Source: Saprospiraceae bacterium (GTDB lineage: Bacteria > Bacteroidota > Bacteroidia > Chitinophagales > Saprospiraceae). From it: 64,000 bases of DNA. The position numbers were made by a program, and so were the translations under genes. Positions 48,116 through 58,066 of the stretch are shown one piece after another (the stretch's first letter is position 1; each line of letters starts with the position of its first letter). The notes under the pieces are model-generated. The model made no database searches and was not told where the DNA came from. It saw only the letters and a list, made by a program, of their open reading frames with translations. The stretch lies in contig JAJTER010000005.1 in NCBI GenBank assembly GCA_021299835.1, positions 1 to 64,000 of the forward strand, read 5' to 3'.

Positions 48116-49675
48116 ATGGATAAAATTAGAATTCTTTGGGCAGACGATGAAATTGATTTGTTGAAACCTCAGGTTATGTTTCTTGAATCAAAAGGTTATG
48201 AGGTGGTTATGGTCACAAATGGCCATGATGCCGTCGATGAATGTGCCACAGGAAATGAGTTTGATGTGGTCTTTCTGGACGAAAGTATGCCAGGAATCAA
48301 TGGACTGGAAACCCTGGCCCGTATTAAACAGATCAATCCTAATCTGCCGATAGTGATGATTACTAAAAATGAGGCGGAAACCGTTATGGAAGAGGCCCTG
48401 GGTTCCCAAATTACCGACTATTTGATTAAACCCGTTAATCCAAATCAAATTTGGTTGACCCTGAAGAAAATTTTAGATAATAAACGATTGGTTCGGGAAA
48501 AAACATCGTCTGATTACCAACAGGAGTTTAGACAAATTTTCATGCAACTCCAAAGCGGCATGGATTATATAGAATGGGCTGAAATTTATCAAAAAATTAT
48601 TTCCTGGGAACTCAAAATAGATCATTCTAATTCTAATGAAATGGCTGATATTTTGTCTCAACAGAAAAAAGAGGCAAATGCTGCATTTTGTAAATATATA
48701 TCGGGTATTTATCCGCATTGGATGAAAAATCCGTCGGAAGGTCCGGTAAAATCATTTAATCTTCTCAGGGAAAAGGTTTTTTCACACATTCAACCAGAAT
48801 GTCCAACTATTTTACTCGTCCTGGATAATCTTAGATTTGATCAATGGAAAGTGATCGAGCCTATTTTATTGGAAAGATTCAAATTGCAAAATGAAGATTA
48901 TTTCTTTAGTATTTTGCCAACCGCTACGCAGTACAGCAGAAATGCTATTTTTGCCGGTATGATGCCCGCAGATATTGAAAAGCAATTTCCACAGTATTGG
49001 GTCGGTGACATTGAAGAAGGGGGTAAAAATAATTTTGAAGCCGAATTGTTGGCCGCTCAAATAAAAAAGGTGTTCAGAAGGGATATTAAACACGAGTATT
49101 TTAAAATTACGCAAGTCCAGGCCGCAAGACAACTTCAGGACAATATCTTTAATTGTTTGAATAATGACCTCACCGTTATTGTTTATAATTTTATAGATAT
49201 GCTCTCCCATGCAAGGACTGAAATGGAGGTTTTAAAAGAATTGGCGGGTGATGAAAAGGCTTATCGGTCTCTTACCAGATCGTGGTTCGCTAATTCTCCG
49301 CTCTGGGCTGCATTAGAACGGGTGTCCGAGAAAGATGTGAAGCTCATTATCACCACCGACCATGGAACCATTCGGGTAAATACGCCTGTCAAAGTGGTGG
49401 GTGACAGAGAAACTACCAGTAATCTGAGATATAAAGTTGGAAAGAACCTTCAATATGATAAAAAGAACGTCCTGGAACTAAAGGATCCCGGTCAGGCTGG
49501 TTTACCTCGCCCTAATGTTAGTTCCACTTACATTTTTGCCAAGGAAGATGGCTTCTTTTTATACCCAAATAATTATAATCACTATTTGAATTATTATAAG
49601 AACACGTTTCAACACGGTGGAATATCCCTGGAGGAAATGATTTGTCCTATTATGCACCTACGCTCTAAGGCTTAA
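48116..49675 (+). CDS. porX: PorX: response-regulator receiver fused to PglZ/alkaline-phosphatase-like domain (T9SS regulator)
   Basis: ORF 48080..49675, probable start MDKIRILWADDE at 48116; receiver VVFLDESMPGINGLE, ...YLIKPVNPNQI; PglZ domain LLVLDNLRFDQW, IITTDHGTI. Confidence 0.95.
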   Translation: MDKIRILWADDEIDLLKPQVMFLESKGYEVVMVTNGHDAVDECATGNEFDVVFLDESMPGINGLETLARIKQINPNLPIVMITKNEAETVMEEALGSQITDYLIKPVNPNQIWLTLKKILDNKRLVREKTSSDYQQEFRQIFMQLQSGMDYIEWAEIYQKIISWELKIDHSNSNEMADILSQQKKEANAAFCKYISGIYPHWMKNPSEGPVKSFNLLREKVFSHIQPECPTILLVLDNLRFDQWKVIEPILLERFKLQNEDYFFSILPTATQYSRNAIFAGMMPADIEKQFPQYWVGDIEEGGKNNFEAELLAAQIKKVFRRDIKHEYFKITQVQAARQLQDNIFNCLNNDLTVIVYNFIDMLSHARTEMEVLKELAGDEKAYRSLTRSWFANSPLWAALERVSEKDVKLIITTDHGTIRVNTPVKVVGDRETTSNLRYKVGKNLQYDKKNVLELKDPGQAGLPRPNVSSTYIFAKEDGFFLYPNNYNHYLNYYKNTFQHGGISLEEMICPIMHLRSKA

Positions 49676-49687
49676 GGCTTAAGGCTT
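49667..49687. repeat. Three tandem 7-bp repeats (aaggctt) spanning the convergent stop codons of porX and the next gene
   Basis: aaggctt aaggctt aaggctt, followed by tagcc. Confidence 0.9.
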
Positions 49688-50116
49688 TAGCCATTCAGGA
49701 TAGGCATCGTGAAGTTGGTCTATGACCTTCTTCTTTCCTAAAAATAGAATTTTCTGCCCAAATATTCCCTTAGCATGAAGGTGAAAAATGCCAAGGGACA
49801 GACCAAACCATCGGCGCCATTCCAGGTAGGATATGGCGTCGATGGGATATCTTGCGGTCTTGAAATAATTAGTTATGTATAGGGAATCTGCGGTCATTTC
49901 AACTCTTCTTAAACGTAGAAAAGTAAAATAAATAACAGCTAAACCAGTTGAATAGAAAAATAAGGTGGCCCACCTGAAGGAGGCATAAGGTAAAAATCCA
50001 AAATAAATTTCATCGGCCAAAAAGACACCTAAAGTAAAAGCTCCAAAAAATACACTCCAGAAAACAGGAAGGAATATGTTCAGAAACAAGGTGGCATTTG
50101 ATGATAATCTTTCCAT
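49679..50116 (-). CDS. Hypothetical membrane protein with PH-like C-terminal domain
   Basis: Two TM helices then RRVEMTADSLYITNYFKTARYPIDAISYLEWRRW. Confidence 0.6.
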   Translation of the reverse strand: MERLSSNATLFLNIFLPVFWSVFFGAFTLGVFLADEIYFGFLPYASFRWATLFFYSTGLAVIYFTFLRLRRVEMTADSLYITNYFKTARYPIDAISYLEWRRWFGLSLGIFHLHAKGIFGQKILFLGKKKVIDQLHDAYPEWLKP

Positions 50117-50127
50117 GAATAAACAGA

Positions 50128-51000
50128 TTACGAGTTCATTTCTTTTCGATCAGCTTCTTCTTCCTCTAATTCCTTCTTTTCCTTTCTGGCAGTTACTCTT
50201 GCAGCAACTAATATGCTGACTTCGTAAAGACCGTATAAAGGAATAGCAATAAGACACTGACTTACCGCGTCTGGTGGGGTGATAACGGCCGCAACAATAA
50301 GTACGACAACAAAGGCATGTCGTCTGAAATCACGCATTGATTGTGGACCCAAAATACCTAAATGGGCTAAAAAATAAGCAACAACAGGCAGCTCAAATAC
50401 CAATCCTGTAGGTAAAGTGAACATAATGATATAGTTCAGATAGGAATCGAGCGTAGGTGTATTTTCAACGCCAGGTATCGTAAATCCAGTCAGGAAATTT
50501 ACGGCAAATGGCGCGATAACAAAATAGCCAAAACTTACTCCCAATAAAAATAAAAAAGAGCAAATAAAAACAACACCCCGTGCTGCATTCTTTTCATGTT
50601 TGTACAAACCGGGACTTATAAATCGCCAGAATTCCCAAAAAACGTAGGGAAAGGCTACAATAAAGCCAGCAATAAATGATACAGATATGCTTGTTGTAAA
50701 TGCTTCTGCAAAACCAATAGCCTGCTTTTTAATGTATGGTGGGGAAAAACAAATGCTATCTCCTAATCCAATCGCATTTCCCATATCGCAAAACCAACGG
50801 TAAGATATAAACGAGGGTTTTGTAGGTCCAAATAAAACAACATCAAAAAACCAGGCATTATTGATAAATAAGACAATTCCTATGGTTAGTATTACGACTA
50901 ATGACCTTATAATATGCCACCTTAACTCTTCAAGATGGTCGAAAAAAGACATGTCTTTCTCTTCTTGTTTTTTTTTCACTGTGGTATTTTTGTTTCTCAA
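50128..51000 (-). CDS. tatC: Twin-arginine translocase subunit TatC
   Basis: MSFFDHLEELRWHIIRSL, FWRFISPGLYKHEKNAAR, ITPPDAVSQCLIAIPLYGLYE. Confidence 0.96.
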   Translation of the reverse strand: MRNKNTTVKKKQEEKDMSFFDHLEELRWHIIRSLVVILTIGIVLFINNAWFFDVVLFGPTKPSFISYRWFCDMGNAIGLGDSICFSPPYIKKQAIGFAEAFTTSISVSFIAGFIVAFPYVFWEFWRFISPGLYKHEKNAARGVVFICSFLFLLGVSFGYFVIAPFAVNFLTGFTIPGVENTPTLDSYLNYIIMFTLPTGLVFELPVVAYFLAHLGILGPQSMRDFRRHAFVVVLIVAAVITPPDAVSQCLIAIPLYGLYEVSILVAARVTARKEKKELEEEEADRKEMNS

Positions 51001-51161
51001 TCACAAATCTATTAAAATTTGCCCTAAAGTTTCACATTAATTAGGTTGATTACATTAAAATTGAAATAACTTCGTTTAACATTTATGCAGTAGCATTCCA
51101 AAATGGTTGATGGTTGACCTTAATTACTGTACATTGTGGTTATTATTAAATAAAACAAATT

Positions 51162-51467
51162 ATGTCAAAGCTAATATTCGATGAGATGATGGAGGTTCAG
51201 CAGTCTGTACTTGAAAATTTAAGTAACATTGCGATCGTAGCCATCTCCGACAATCAGATGATTGAAGTCTCTGCCGATGGAAATAGGAATATAACAAACA
51301 TTCACATCAATGAGGAAATGATGAAGGAGGCGTCACTATCAGAACTCGAAAGCCTTTTAACCCTGACGGTAAATAAGGCACTCGAAATGTCTATGGAGGC
51401 AGAGGAAAGAGAAACCACCCGAATGATGGATGCTTTCTCGCCTGCCCTTTTTGATTCCCTAAAATAA
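51162..51467 (+). CDS. YbaB/EbfC-family nucleoid-associated protein
   Basis: Size and central 'VEVSADGNRNITNIHINEEMM'-like beta region; acidic variant. Confidence 0.75.
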   Translation: MSKLIFDEMMEVQQSVLENLSNIAIVAISDNQMIEVSADGNRNITNIHINEEMMKEASLSELESLLTLTVNKALEMSMEAEERETTRMMDAFSPALFDSLK

Positions 51468-51492
51468 TTGTCAATCAGTAACGATATCTTCT

Positions 51493-52716
51493 ATGCGTCT
51501 TTTTATAGGCTTGCTAGCGCTATGTTTCTATACTAATATGTCAGCCCAAACTAAAGCTGGACTGGTCGCTTATTATCCGTTTAATAAAAACCTGAAAGAT
51601 GATACAGGTAATCTTTCAAATGATGCTATTGGAAATAATGGCGTCGATTATGTCTGCGGTCCGCTCAATGAGGCCATTCGCTTTTCGGGAAATGCCAGTC
51701 TCGTAAATATTATTGGAGCGGTAAATTCTGAATTCGATACAGAGGATTTTACCGTTAGTTTTTATTTTAAAGTGGGGAATGATAAGGGTATTCAATACCT
51801 CTTGTCAAAAAAACGCAAGGACTGCTTGGTGGATAATTCTCTGGTGGTTCGTTTTAGACCGCTTACCGGAAATCTTAATGTCGCTCTAACCGAAGGGATC
51901 AATAAACAGGTGAATATCATTTATGAATTACCTAAAGGACAATGCTGGCATCATATCACTATTGCTAGAAATGCTTCAAAAATAAGACTCTATTATAATG
52001 GCGTTTTGGTGTCAGAACAAACCTCTGCCTCTCGGGTGAATGTCCTAAATAATGGTAATTTAGTCGTAGGCGGAAGTACTTGTTACGGTGCCAATGAAAT
52101 TGGTTTCAATGGCCTTATGGACGATTTACGCTTCTATAACCGAGCACTCCTGGAATCAGAAATTGGAAAATTATATCAACCCGTTGATAATATTGTTAAC
52201 GATAATGAGATTGTCTATGTGGGAGACAACGTAATGACTCAGCTATTCCCAACTTGTGCTACTGATTTTACCTGGTCCCCCAGTTTCTGGGTGAGTAACC
52301 CCGCCATTAAAGAACCTGTCATTTCGCCCCTTGCAGCGGGGAATTATACCTACAAACTGGAACTTAAAGATGCCTCAACGCCATGTATTGCCACCGACTC
52401 TTTTAGAATAGTGGTCATCGATCCAAATGATTTGAAATGTGATGAAGCATTTTTACCCAAAGCTTTTACCCCAAACGGGGACGGACTGAATGATGTCTTT
52501 GGTTTAAGTAATCCAAGAATTATTACGTCACTGATCTCTTTTGAAATTTGGGATAGATGGGGGAATAAAATTTTTACTACCAATAATTCAAGTGATAAAT
52601 GGGACGGTACGTATAACGGACAGACCGTTCAGGCCGGAGTATATCGTGTACTGGTCCTCCATCAGTGCAAAGGGGACACAATAACCAAGTCAACCACGGT
52701 GCTGGTCATGAACTAA
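51493..52716 (+). CDS. LamG-domain surface protein with T9SS type B (gliding motility-associated) C-terminal domain
   Basis: GLVAYYPFNKNLKDDTGN LamG; AFTPNGDGLNDVFGLSNPRI...EIWDRWGNKIFTTNN...WDGTYNGQTVQAGVYRVLV. Confidence 0.93.
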   Translation: MRLFIGLLALCFYTNMSAQTKAGLVAYYPFNKNLKDDTGNLSNDAIGNNGVDYVCGPLNEAIRFSGNASLVNIIGAVNSEFDTEDFTVSFYFKVGNDKGIQYLLSKKRKDCLVDNSLVVRFRPLTGNLNVALTEGINKQVNIIYELPKGQCWHHITIARNASKIRLYYNGVLVSEQTSASRVNVLNNGNLVVGGSTCYGANEIGFNGLMDDLRFYNRALLESEIGKLYQPVDNIVNDNEIVYVGDNVMTQLFPTCATDFTWSPSFWVSNPAIKEPVISPLAAGNYTYKLELKDASTPCIATDSFRIVVIDPNDLKCDEAFLPKAFTPNGDGLNDVFGLSNPRIITSLISFEIWDRWGNKIFTTNNSSDKWDGTYNGQTVQAGVYRVLVLHQCKGDTITKSTTVLVMN

Positions 52717-52802
52717 GGTTAAACTTTTAAATACCTGAAATTTTGGAGTTAAGTAGTAATATTTAAAGGGTCAAAACATTACATTTATTTTGGGCAAGTC
52801 CT

Positions 52803-53258
52803 TAATATTGAAACCGCCAACAGCGAATAAACGCTGCAATATTATGGATGCAGCTGAATAAAATCAACTTGTATTGGGCCTTATAAACTGGCCTATTCGG
52901 GGAAGAATAATAGGTTTTAGATTGAACAGTAAAATAACACATTTCCGTGAAAATAATTATTTCTATGAAGTGGGAACAGATTACTATTTAATGGCAGCAG
53001 AACCGGAATAAAAATAATAGAGAATATTACCTGGTATCTCAGCTTCAACGCTTAAACAAAATTAATTACAATGACTTTGCAGCAGTACGCTTGAAATCAA
53101 AGGTTAAATTTGGAAATCATCTTTGAATAATTGCTGGATTCAAGTAATTATTGAACCGGGTTATTCTTTTGTCAACGAACGATCGATTTCCCATGAAGGA
53201 ATCGCTCTGAAAAGCAAAATGGAGCGTTGAAACACATGTATCGTTCCAACGCTCCATT
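52803..53258. ncRNA. Candidate structured RNA locus (unassigned)
   Basis: ORF-free; compound hairpin 52803-52844, GGCC hairpin ~52877-52894, hairpins ~53124-53154 and ~53184-53204, terminator-like hairpin 53218-53258. Confidence 0.3.
53218..53258. terminator. Terminator-like hairpin between convergent genes
   Basis: aatggagcgttg ... caacgctccatt, perfect 12-bp stem; T-rich flank on both strands. Confidence 0.75.
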
Positions 53259-53289
53259 CTATTTCTTATTCACGGAAAATGCCAGCGTA

Positions 53290-56200
53290 TTATTTTATGA
53301 TAACGAAGTCGCCGGAATAAGGGCGCCTATAGCCATCAAGAAATAATACTTCGAAGGTATAAACGTAACTACCCACATTGGCCGCTCTCGTTGTATAACT
53401 TCCGTCCCATAATATAGTCCCTCCTTCACAATCAATGGGCACCGTATTTAGCGACTTTATCAGGTTCCCCCAACGGTCAAATATCCTGAAATTGGTTACT
53501 TCTTTGACGCCCAAACAAGAATGTATTCTCAACTCATCATTAATACCATCCCCGTTAGGTGAAAAAACATTGGGTATGAATACAGAATAATTCCGATCTA
53601 CTAATACCTGAATGTTCCCATTGCTCTTGCAACCATTTATATCAGTAACTTCCAGATTAAATTTTTGATCCCCATATAACTCCCGAATGGTTGGATTGGC
53701 TATGCTTGAGGAAGATAATCCCGCACTTGGCGTCCATTTATAGGTTCTTATGGGGTTGGAGGTTTGAATGACAGGCTTTAGTTGTGTTGCAGTATCACCC
53801 AATGGAATATTTATACTGCCTGGGTTAAATTCTACGAGTAAGGGTAGGGGGGAACTCACATCAATGGTTTCCGTATAAGCACATCCAAGGTAGTCCTCAA
53901 CTTGTATAATAGTCCTGCCAGCAAAAATTTGTATTTTTTGGTCCACAGGAAAGCTAATGCCACTATTGTTTACACTAAATACGTAATCTGATAATTTTAA
54001 GCCGTTACCACCACTAACGCCCTTTACCGATAGGGTAGTTGTGGTACCATAGCATAAAGGAGGATTCACCGGATTGAAAAAAGCAATGATCGGATCTGGT
54101 GTGGTAAATATGTGTTGGGTTTGATCTTGACAGCCTTTACTGTCTGTTACCGTAATTCGATATGTGCCAGCAGGCAATTTATCCTTACTGTTACTGGAAC
54201 TGGCTACTCCCGCGTCGGTTGACCATTGGTAGGGAGTGGCGCCTAAAGGATTAATTCCCGTTTCATTGGTTAACTTAAACACTAAAACGCCATCTGATAA
54301 GCCAGGGCAACTTACGTTTTTTGTATTTTTAGTGTCTAAAGTAATTAATAGTTGAGCTGGTTCAGTAATGGTTACCGTTTCCTGTATCGTACATTTATTT
54401 CCGTCAGTAATGGTTACCGTATAAGCACCATTTTTCATGTTATTGATGGATGATGAAGTCGATCCCGTATTCCACACAAAAGTAAATGTACCTCTTCCTC
54501 CTGTTGGAGCCAGATCTACGGCACCATCACCCAAACCAAAACAAGTTACTGGTTTAACGGTCGCATTAGCAACAATGACTGGAGGTAAGGGAATATTTAC
54601 GCTTTCAATTTTTTTACACAAATTGTTATCTGTTACCGTAAAGGTATTAAGATTCGATCTTAATTTTATAGCCGTGCTGATGGTTGAGGCCGCCTGACTT
54701 TCTCCACTACTCCATTCAAAATCGAAGGTGCCTACTTTCCCGTCGCTGTACCTAGCTGTAGCAGTTGCTTTTCCGTCTTGCGTTCCTGTGTAACAACTAA
54801 CTTCCGTTAAACCGCTCATAGTAATGAGAATCTCAGGGGCATCGACTAATACAATATTCTGACTAAACGTAGGACAGTTGTTAGCATCGACGAGATTAAA
54901 GCGATAGGTTCCCTTACTTGTTTGAGTGCTATTTTCCCACGTTATTTTGTATGGTGCCGTTCCGCCAACTGGTGATATAACGATGCGGCCGTCTGCCTTG
55001 CCTACACAGGTTGGTTCAAAAGTTTTAGTGTCTGATAGCTTGAATGGATCAGGATTTAAAACCTGAACGGAACTATCTACAGAACATCCGTCAGTGCCTG
55101 TTACAGTAACTTTATAAGTTCCAACAGACAATGCATTAAGAAATTGACCACTCACTCCATTACTCCAGGTATAGGTGCTTATGGGTGAGTCGCCGGCCGT
55201 GGCCTTTATCGATAATTTTCCATCCGTATTTCCAATACAACTGACAAAAGACTTGTTCAATTCAGTGATTTTAGGCGGAGTGCGGGAAGTTATGTCAAAT
55301 GCAAAGGGAACTTCACATCCCGCACCGTCTTTTACGGTGACGGTGTAGGTTCCTTTGGTCAAATTCACCACGGCAGAACTATCCGATAAATTACTGGTCG
55401 TCGCACTCCCCCAATTATAGGCATAAGGACTTACACCACCCTTTGCCGCTACTTTAATTTTTCCATCCTTACCACCACCTGCAGTGCAGGATTCTTGTGT
55501 ATAGGTTATCGTATCAATTTTTAATAAAGCAGGATCGGTAATGATCACCGTTTTTTCAAAAGAACATTGTTTCCCCGCTTCAGAACTCAACATCGTGACT
55601 GTATAACTGCCTGAACATAAGCCAGAAAATTGGTAGTTGATACCACTACCAGTTGGAACACTTAATCCTGAACTGATATTAAATGAAGGGATACCCGTAG
55701 CAGACTGTGCAACTACAATAATGGCCTTTCCATCGCATTTTCCTAAGCAACTGGCATCCACACCTGTGATGTCAAAGTCTAGTTTTTTATCGGCATCAAC
55801 GATAACGGGATACGATTTTTTACAACCCCTTGCATCTACTACAGAAATAGAATAAGTACCTGGTAAGAGATTAGGTCTTAGCGATGAGGTTCCTTGAAAA
55901 GAGGCCACTTGATCTTCCCATTTTAAGGTGTATCCTGAAGGTGATTTAATACCACCATTTACTGAGATGGTTACTTCCCCGTCTGCTACACCAGAACAGG
56001 TAGCTTTTACAAGGGATACTTGGGTGAAAGTAATTTTACTGGGATTAGTCAAATTTTCAGAAGCTTGTGCCAAACAACCAAAATTATCCTTAACAGTAAC
56101 GCTATATGCGCTGGATGACGCGGTTAAATCTTGTTGAAAATTAGTTTTTATAGTAGGATCATTGCTCCAGGTAAAATCAAAATTAGTTAAATCATTTTCC

Positions 56201-57930
56201 TCTTGTGCATCAATCAGTACGGTTGCTTTAAGCTCTCCATTGCTATCATTATTACAAATGATGTCTTTGATAATATCCAACCGGACAACAAAATTTCTCG
56301 ATGGTGGAATTTCTCTTTCCTTGGTTGAAGAGTTTACCTTAGTATCGGAATCTGTGATGGTTAAAAGATAATTTCCCGCATCTAAACCTGGAATAATGGT
56401 TTTGCCATCCAAGCTGTTTATATTGACAGATCCCGTGCTATTATCATCTTTGTTTAGCCAGGTTACCTTATAGGGCATTGTCCCTCCCGTTACCGTTACC
56501 TCGAAACCTCCTGTATTATTTCCCACATTCTGACAAGGAATACTATCTACTTTAACATCAACAAATAAAATCTCATTAGTAACATTTACCTGTCCGTTTG
56601 AAAATTGAAAACCCATAGGCTTGCCGCAATCATCTTCCAATGGTGAGGGTGCAGTGCCTAAATTAGTAAAGGTCAATGGACTCGATTTTCCGTCTGCTCC
56701 AATAACTTCAAGGCATACATTAAATAATAAGTCACCATCATTCAAGGTGAATGGTGCTCCTCCCGATTTAAAATACGATATTTTAATGTCGTTAGATATT
56801 GGACTGTAACTTATGTCACTTGTTCCAATACCTGTTAGCTTAGTATTATTCGTATTTAAGCTCTTAAATTTTAAAACGGTGTTGTCCCAGGTAACCCCTA
56901 AAGTTAATGAAACAGCATCCGTGACTTTGGAAGCAGTGACAGGAAAACAAATTTCATCACCAAACTTTGCATTTTGTTTGGGCAGGGTGAAGGTAGTCGA
57001 TGGACAGGCATTAATATTTAAGGTAATATTTCCATTACAGCTGTATTCGTCTGAAACATTGATAATGTATTCTCCTGGTGTAGGAACAAAAATTTCAAAG
57101 GTATCATTGTGCTTATATAAATTGGTACTTATTATTTTACCTTTTATATTGGCATCGTTTTTATTAATTATTGAAATTTTAGTGTAAGAGCTACTATTAA
57201 ATTCAGGTAATCCACCCTTTACAACAATCCTACTGACACAATTATTGATTAAACAATTTTTAGTAACCTCTTCTACCACAATCGGATTAAGATAAGTAAC
57301 TTGTATAGCTTCCGTTATATTTACATTTACACAAGCTCCAGCCACGGTTGAACCAGTCGCTGTCTCATACTTCTTTCCATCAAAATCGTCCAAAGTAGCC
57401 GGTGCAAACCAATAGCTTACAGGCCCTCCTGAATTAAAAGAAGACTGAAGTTGACCTTGATTGAAAAAAGTCAGGTCTCCGTTTATTTTTTCCTTGACCA
57501 TCCAAAGTCCTTCGGTTTTGGAGGTAAAGGTGCCACCGACGGCTGCTTTATCAAGCAAACATAAATCTGTCAGAATGTTTGATAAGGCTGGTCCAGTAGG
57601 TCCTTTAGGTAAACATTTATACATAATATACCCAATACCAGGCAGTGTAGCGGGTTTTGGATCACCTGTAAGTTTGAAATCACCATTATGTATAATGGAA
57701 ACAGAGTCGTTTTTACATAGATAAATATGCTTTCTGTCCGAAGTAGCCGTGCTTTTATTGGTCGGCGCACTATTTCCTAAACGAAAGGTACCAGCAAAAT
57801 TGTCGCAGGCCATTCGTAAACCAGAAATACTACTTTGTGATTTGTTAATGTCAACAGGCAGAAAGGTAGGTGATTGACCTAGAAGGATTATTGGCAGGGC
57901 AATCAAAAGTAAAATGGAAGTAATGCGCAT
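53290..57930 (-). CDS. Giant SprB-repeat surface protein with cohesin-like module and T9SS type B C-terminal domain
   Basis: ORF 53290..58017, probable start MRITSILLLIALPIILLGQ at 57930; about 11 SprB-type repeats (TCxGxxDG...GTYxVTVTDxxGC); FIPNVFSPNGDGINDELRIHSC...FRIFDRWGNLIKSL. Confidence 0.9.
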   Translation of the reverse strand: MRITSILLLIALPIILLGQSPTFLPVDINKSQSSISGLRMACDNFAGTFRLGNSAPTNKSTATSDRKHIYLCKNDSVSIIHNGDFKLTGDPKPATLPGIGYIMYKCLPKGPTGPALSNILTDLCLLDKAAVGGTFTSKTEGLWMVKEKINGDLTFFNQGQLQSSFNSGGPVSYWFAPATLDDFDGKKYETATGSTVAGACVNVNITEAIQVTYLNPIVVEEVTKNCLINNCVSRIVVKGGLPEFNSSSYTKISIINKNDANIKGKIISTNLYKHNDTFEIFVPTPGEYIINVSDEYSCNGNITLNINACPSTTFTLPKQNAKFGDEICFPVTASKVTDAVSLTLGVTWDNTVLKFKSLNTNNTKLTGIGTSDISYSPISNDIKISYFKSGGAPFTLNDGDLLFNVCLEVIGADGKSSPLTFTNLGTAPSPLEDDCGKPMGFQFSNGQVNVTNEILFVDVKVDSIPCQNVGNNTGGFEVTVTGGTMPYKVTWLNKDDNSTGSVNINSLDGKTIIPGLDAGNYLLTITDSDTKVNSSTKEREIPPSRNFVVRLDIIKDIICNNDSNGELKATVLIDAQEENDLTNFDFTWSNDPTIKTNFQQDLTASSSAYSVTVKDNFGCLAQASENLTNPSKITFTQVSLVKATCSGVADGEVTISVNGGIKSPSGYTLKWEDQVASFQGTSSLRPNLLPGTYSISVVDARGCKKSYPVIVDADKKLDFDITGVDASCLGKCDGKAIIVVAQSATGIPSFNISSGLSVPTGSGINYQFSGLCSGSYTVTMLSSEAGKQCSFEKTVIITDPALLKIDTITYTQESCTAGGGKDGKIKVAAKGGVSPYAYNWGSATTSNLSDSSAVVNLTKGTYTVTVKDGAGCEVPFAFDITSRTPPKITELNKSFVSCIGNTDGKLSIKATAGDSPISTYTWSNGVSGQFLNALSVGTYKVTVTGTDGCSVDSSVQVLNPDPFKLSDTKTFEPTCVGKADGRIVISPVGGTAPYKITWENSTQTSKGTYRFNLVDANNCPTFSQNIVLVDAPEILITMSGLTEVSCYTGTQDGKATATARYSDGKVGTFDFEWSSGESQAASTISTAIKLRSNLNTFTVTDNNLCKKIESVNIPLPPVIVANATVKPVTCFGLGDGAVDLAPTGGRGTFTFVWNTGSTSSSINNMKNGAYTVTITDGNKCTIQETVTITEPAQLLITLDTKNTKNVSCPGLSDGVLVFKLTNETGINPLGATPYQWSTDAGVASSSNSKDKLPAGTYRITVTDSKGCQDQTQHIFTTPDPIIAFFNPVNPPLCYGTTTTLSVKGVSGGNGLKLSDYVFSVNNSGISFPVDQKIQIFAGRTIIQVEDYLGCAYTETIDVSSPLPLLVEFNPGSINIPLGDTATQLKPVIQTSNPIRTYKWTPSAGLSSSSIANPTIRELYGDQKFNLEVTDINGCKSNGNIQVLVDRNYSVFIPNVFSPNGDGINDELRIHSCLGVKEVTNFRIFDRWGNLIKSLNTVPIDCEGGTILWDGSYTTRAANVGSYVYTFEVLFLDGYRRPYSGDFVIIK

Positions 57931-58066
57931 GGATTCAATTTTCCTGATTAAGCCTTTTTGCTTAATTTGGTTTTGTGAAATGAATGAATGTATTTGAAAC
58001 GCTGATTTAAGGGGCAAAAGTACGTCATAACTTAGCTTTTTAGCAATTATGATTGTTTTTTTGACT

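Noticed and set aside
48116-49675. PglZ-domain gene as a BREX/phage-defence component
   Set aside because: It is fused to a response-regulator receiver and matches PorX; no brx/pgl partner genes are nearby
56813-57187. 124-aa and other + strand ORFs within the giant SprB-repeat gene
   Set aside because: Overlap a continuous 1575-aa reading frame with recognisable domains on the - strand
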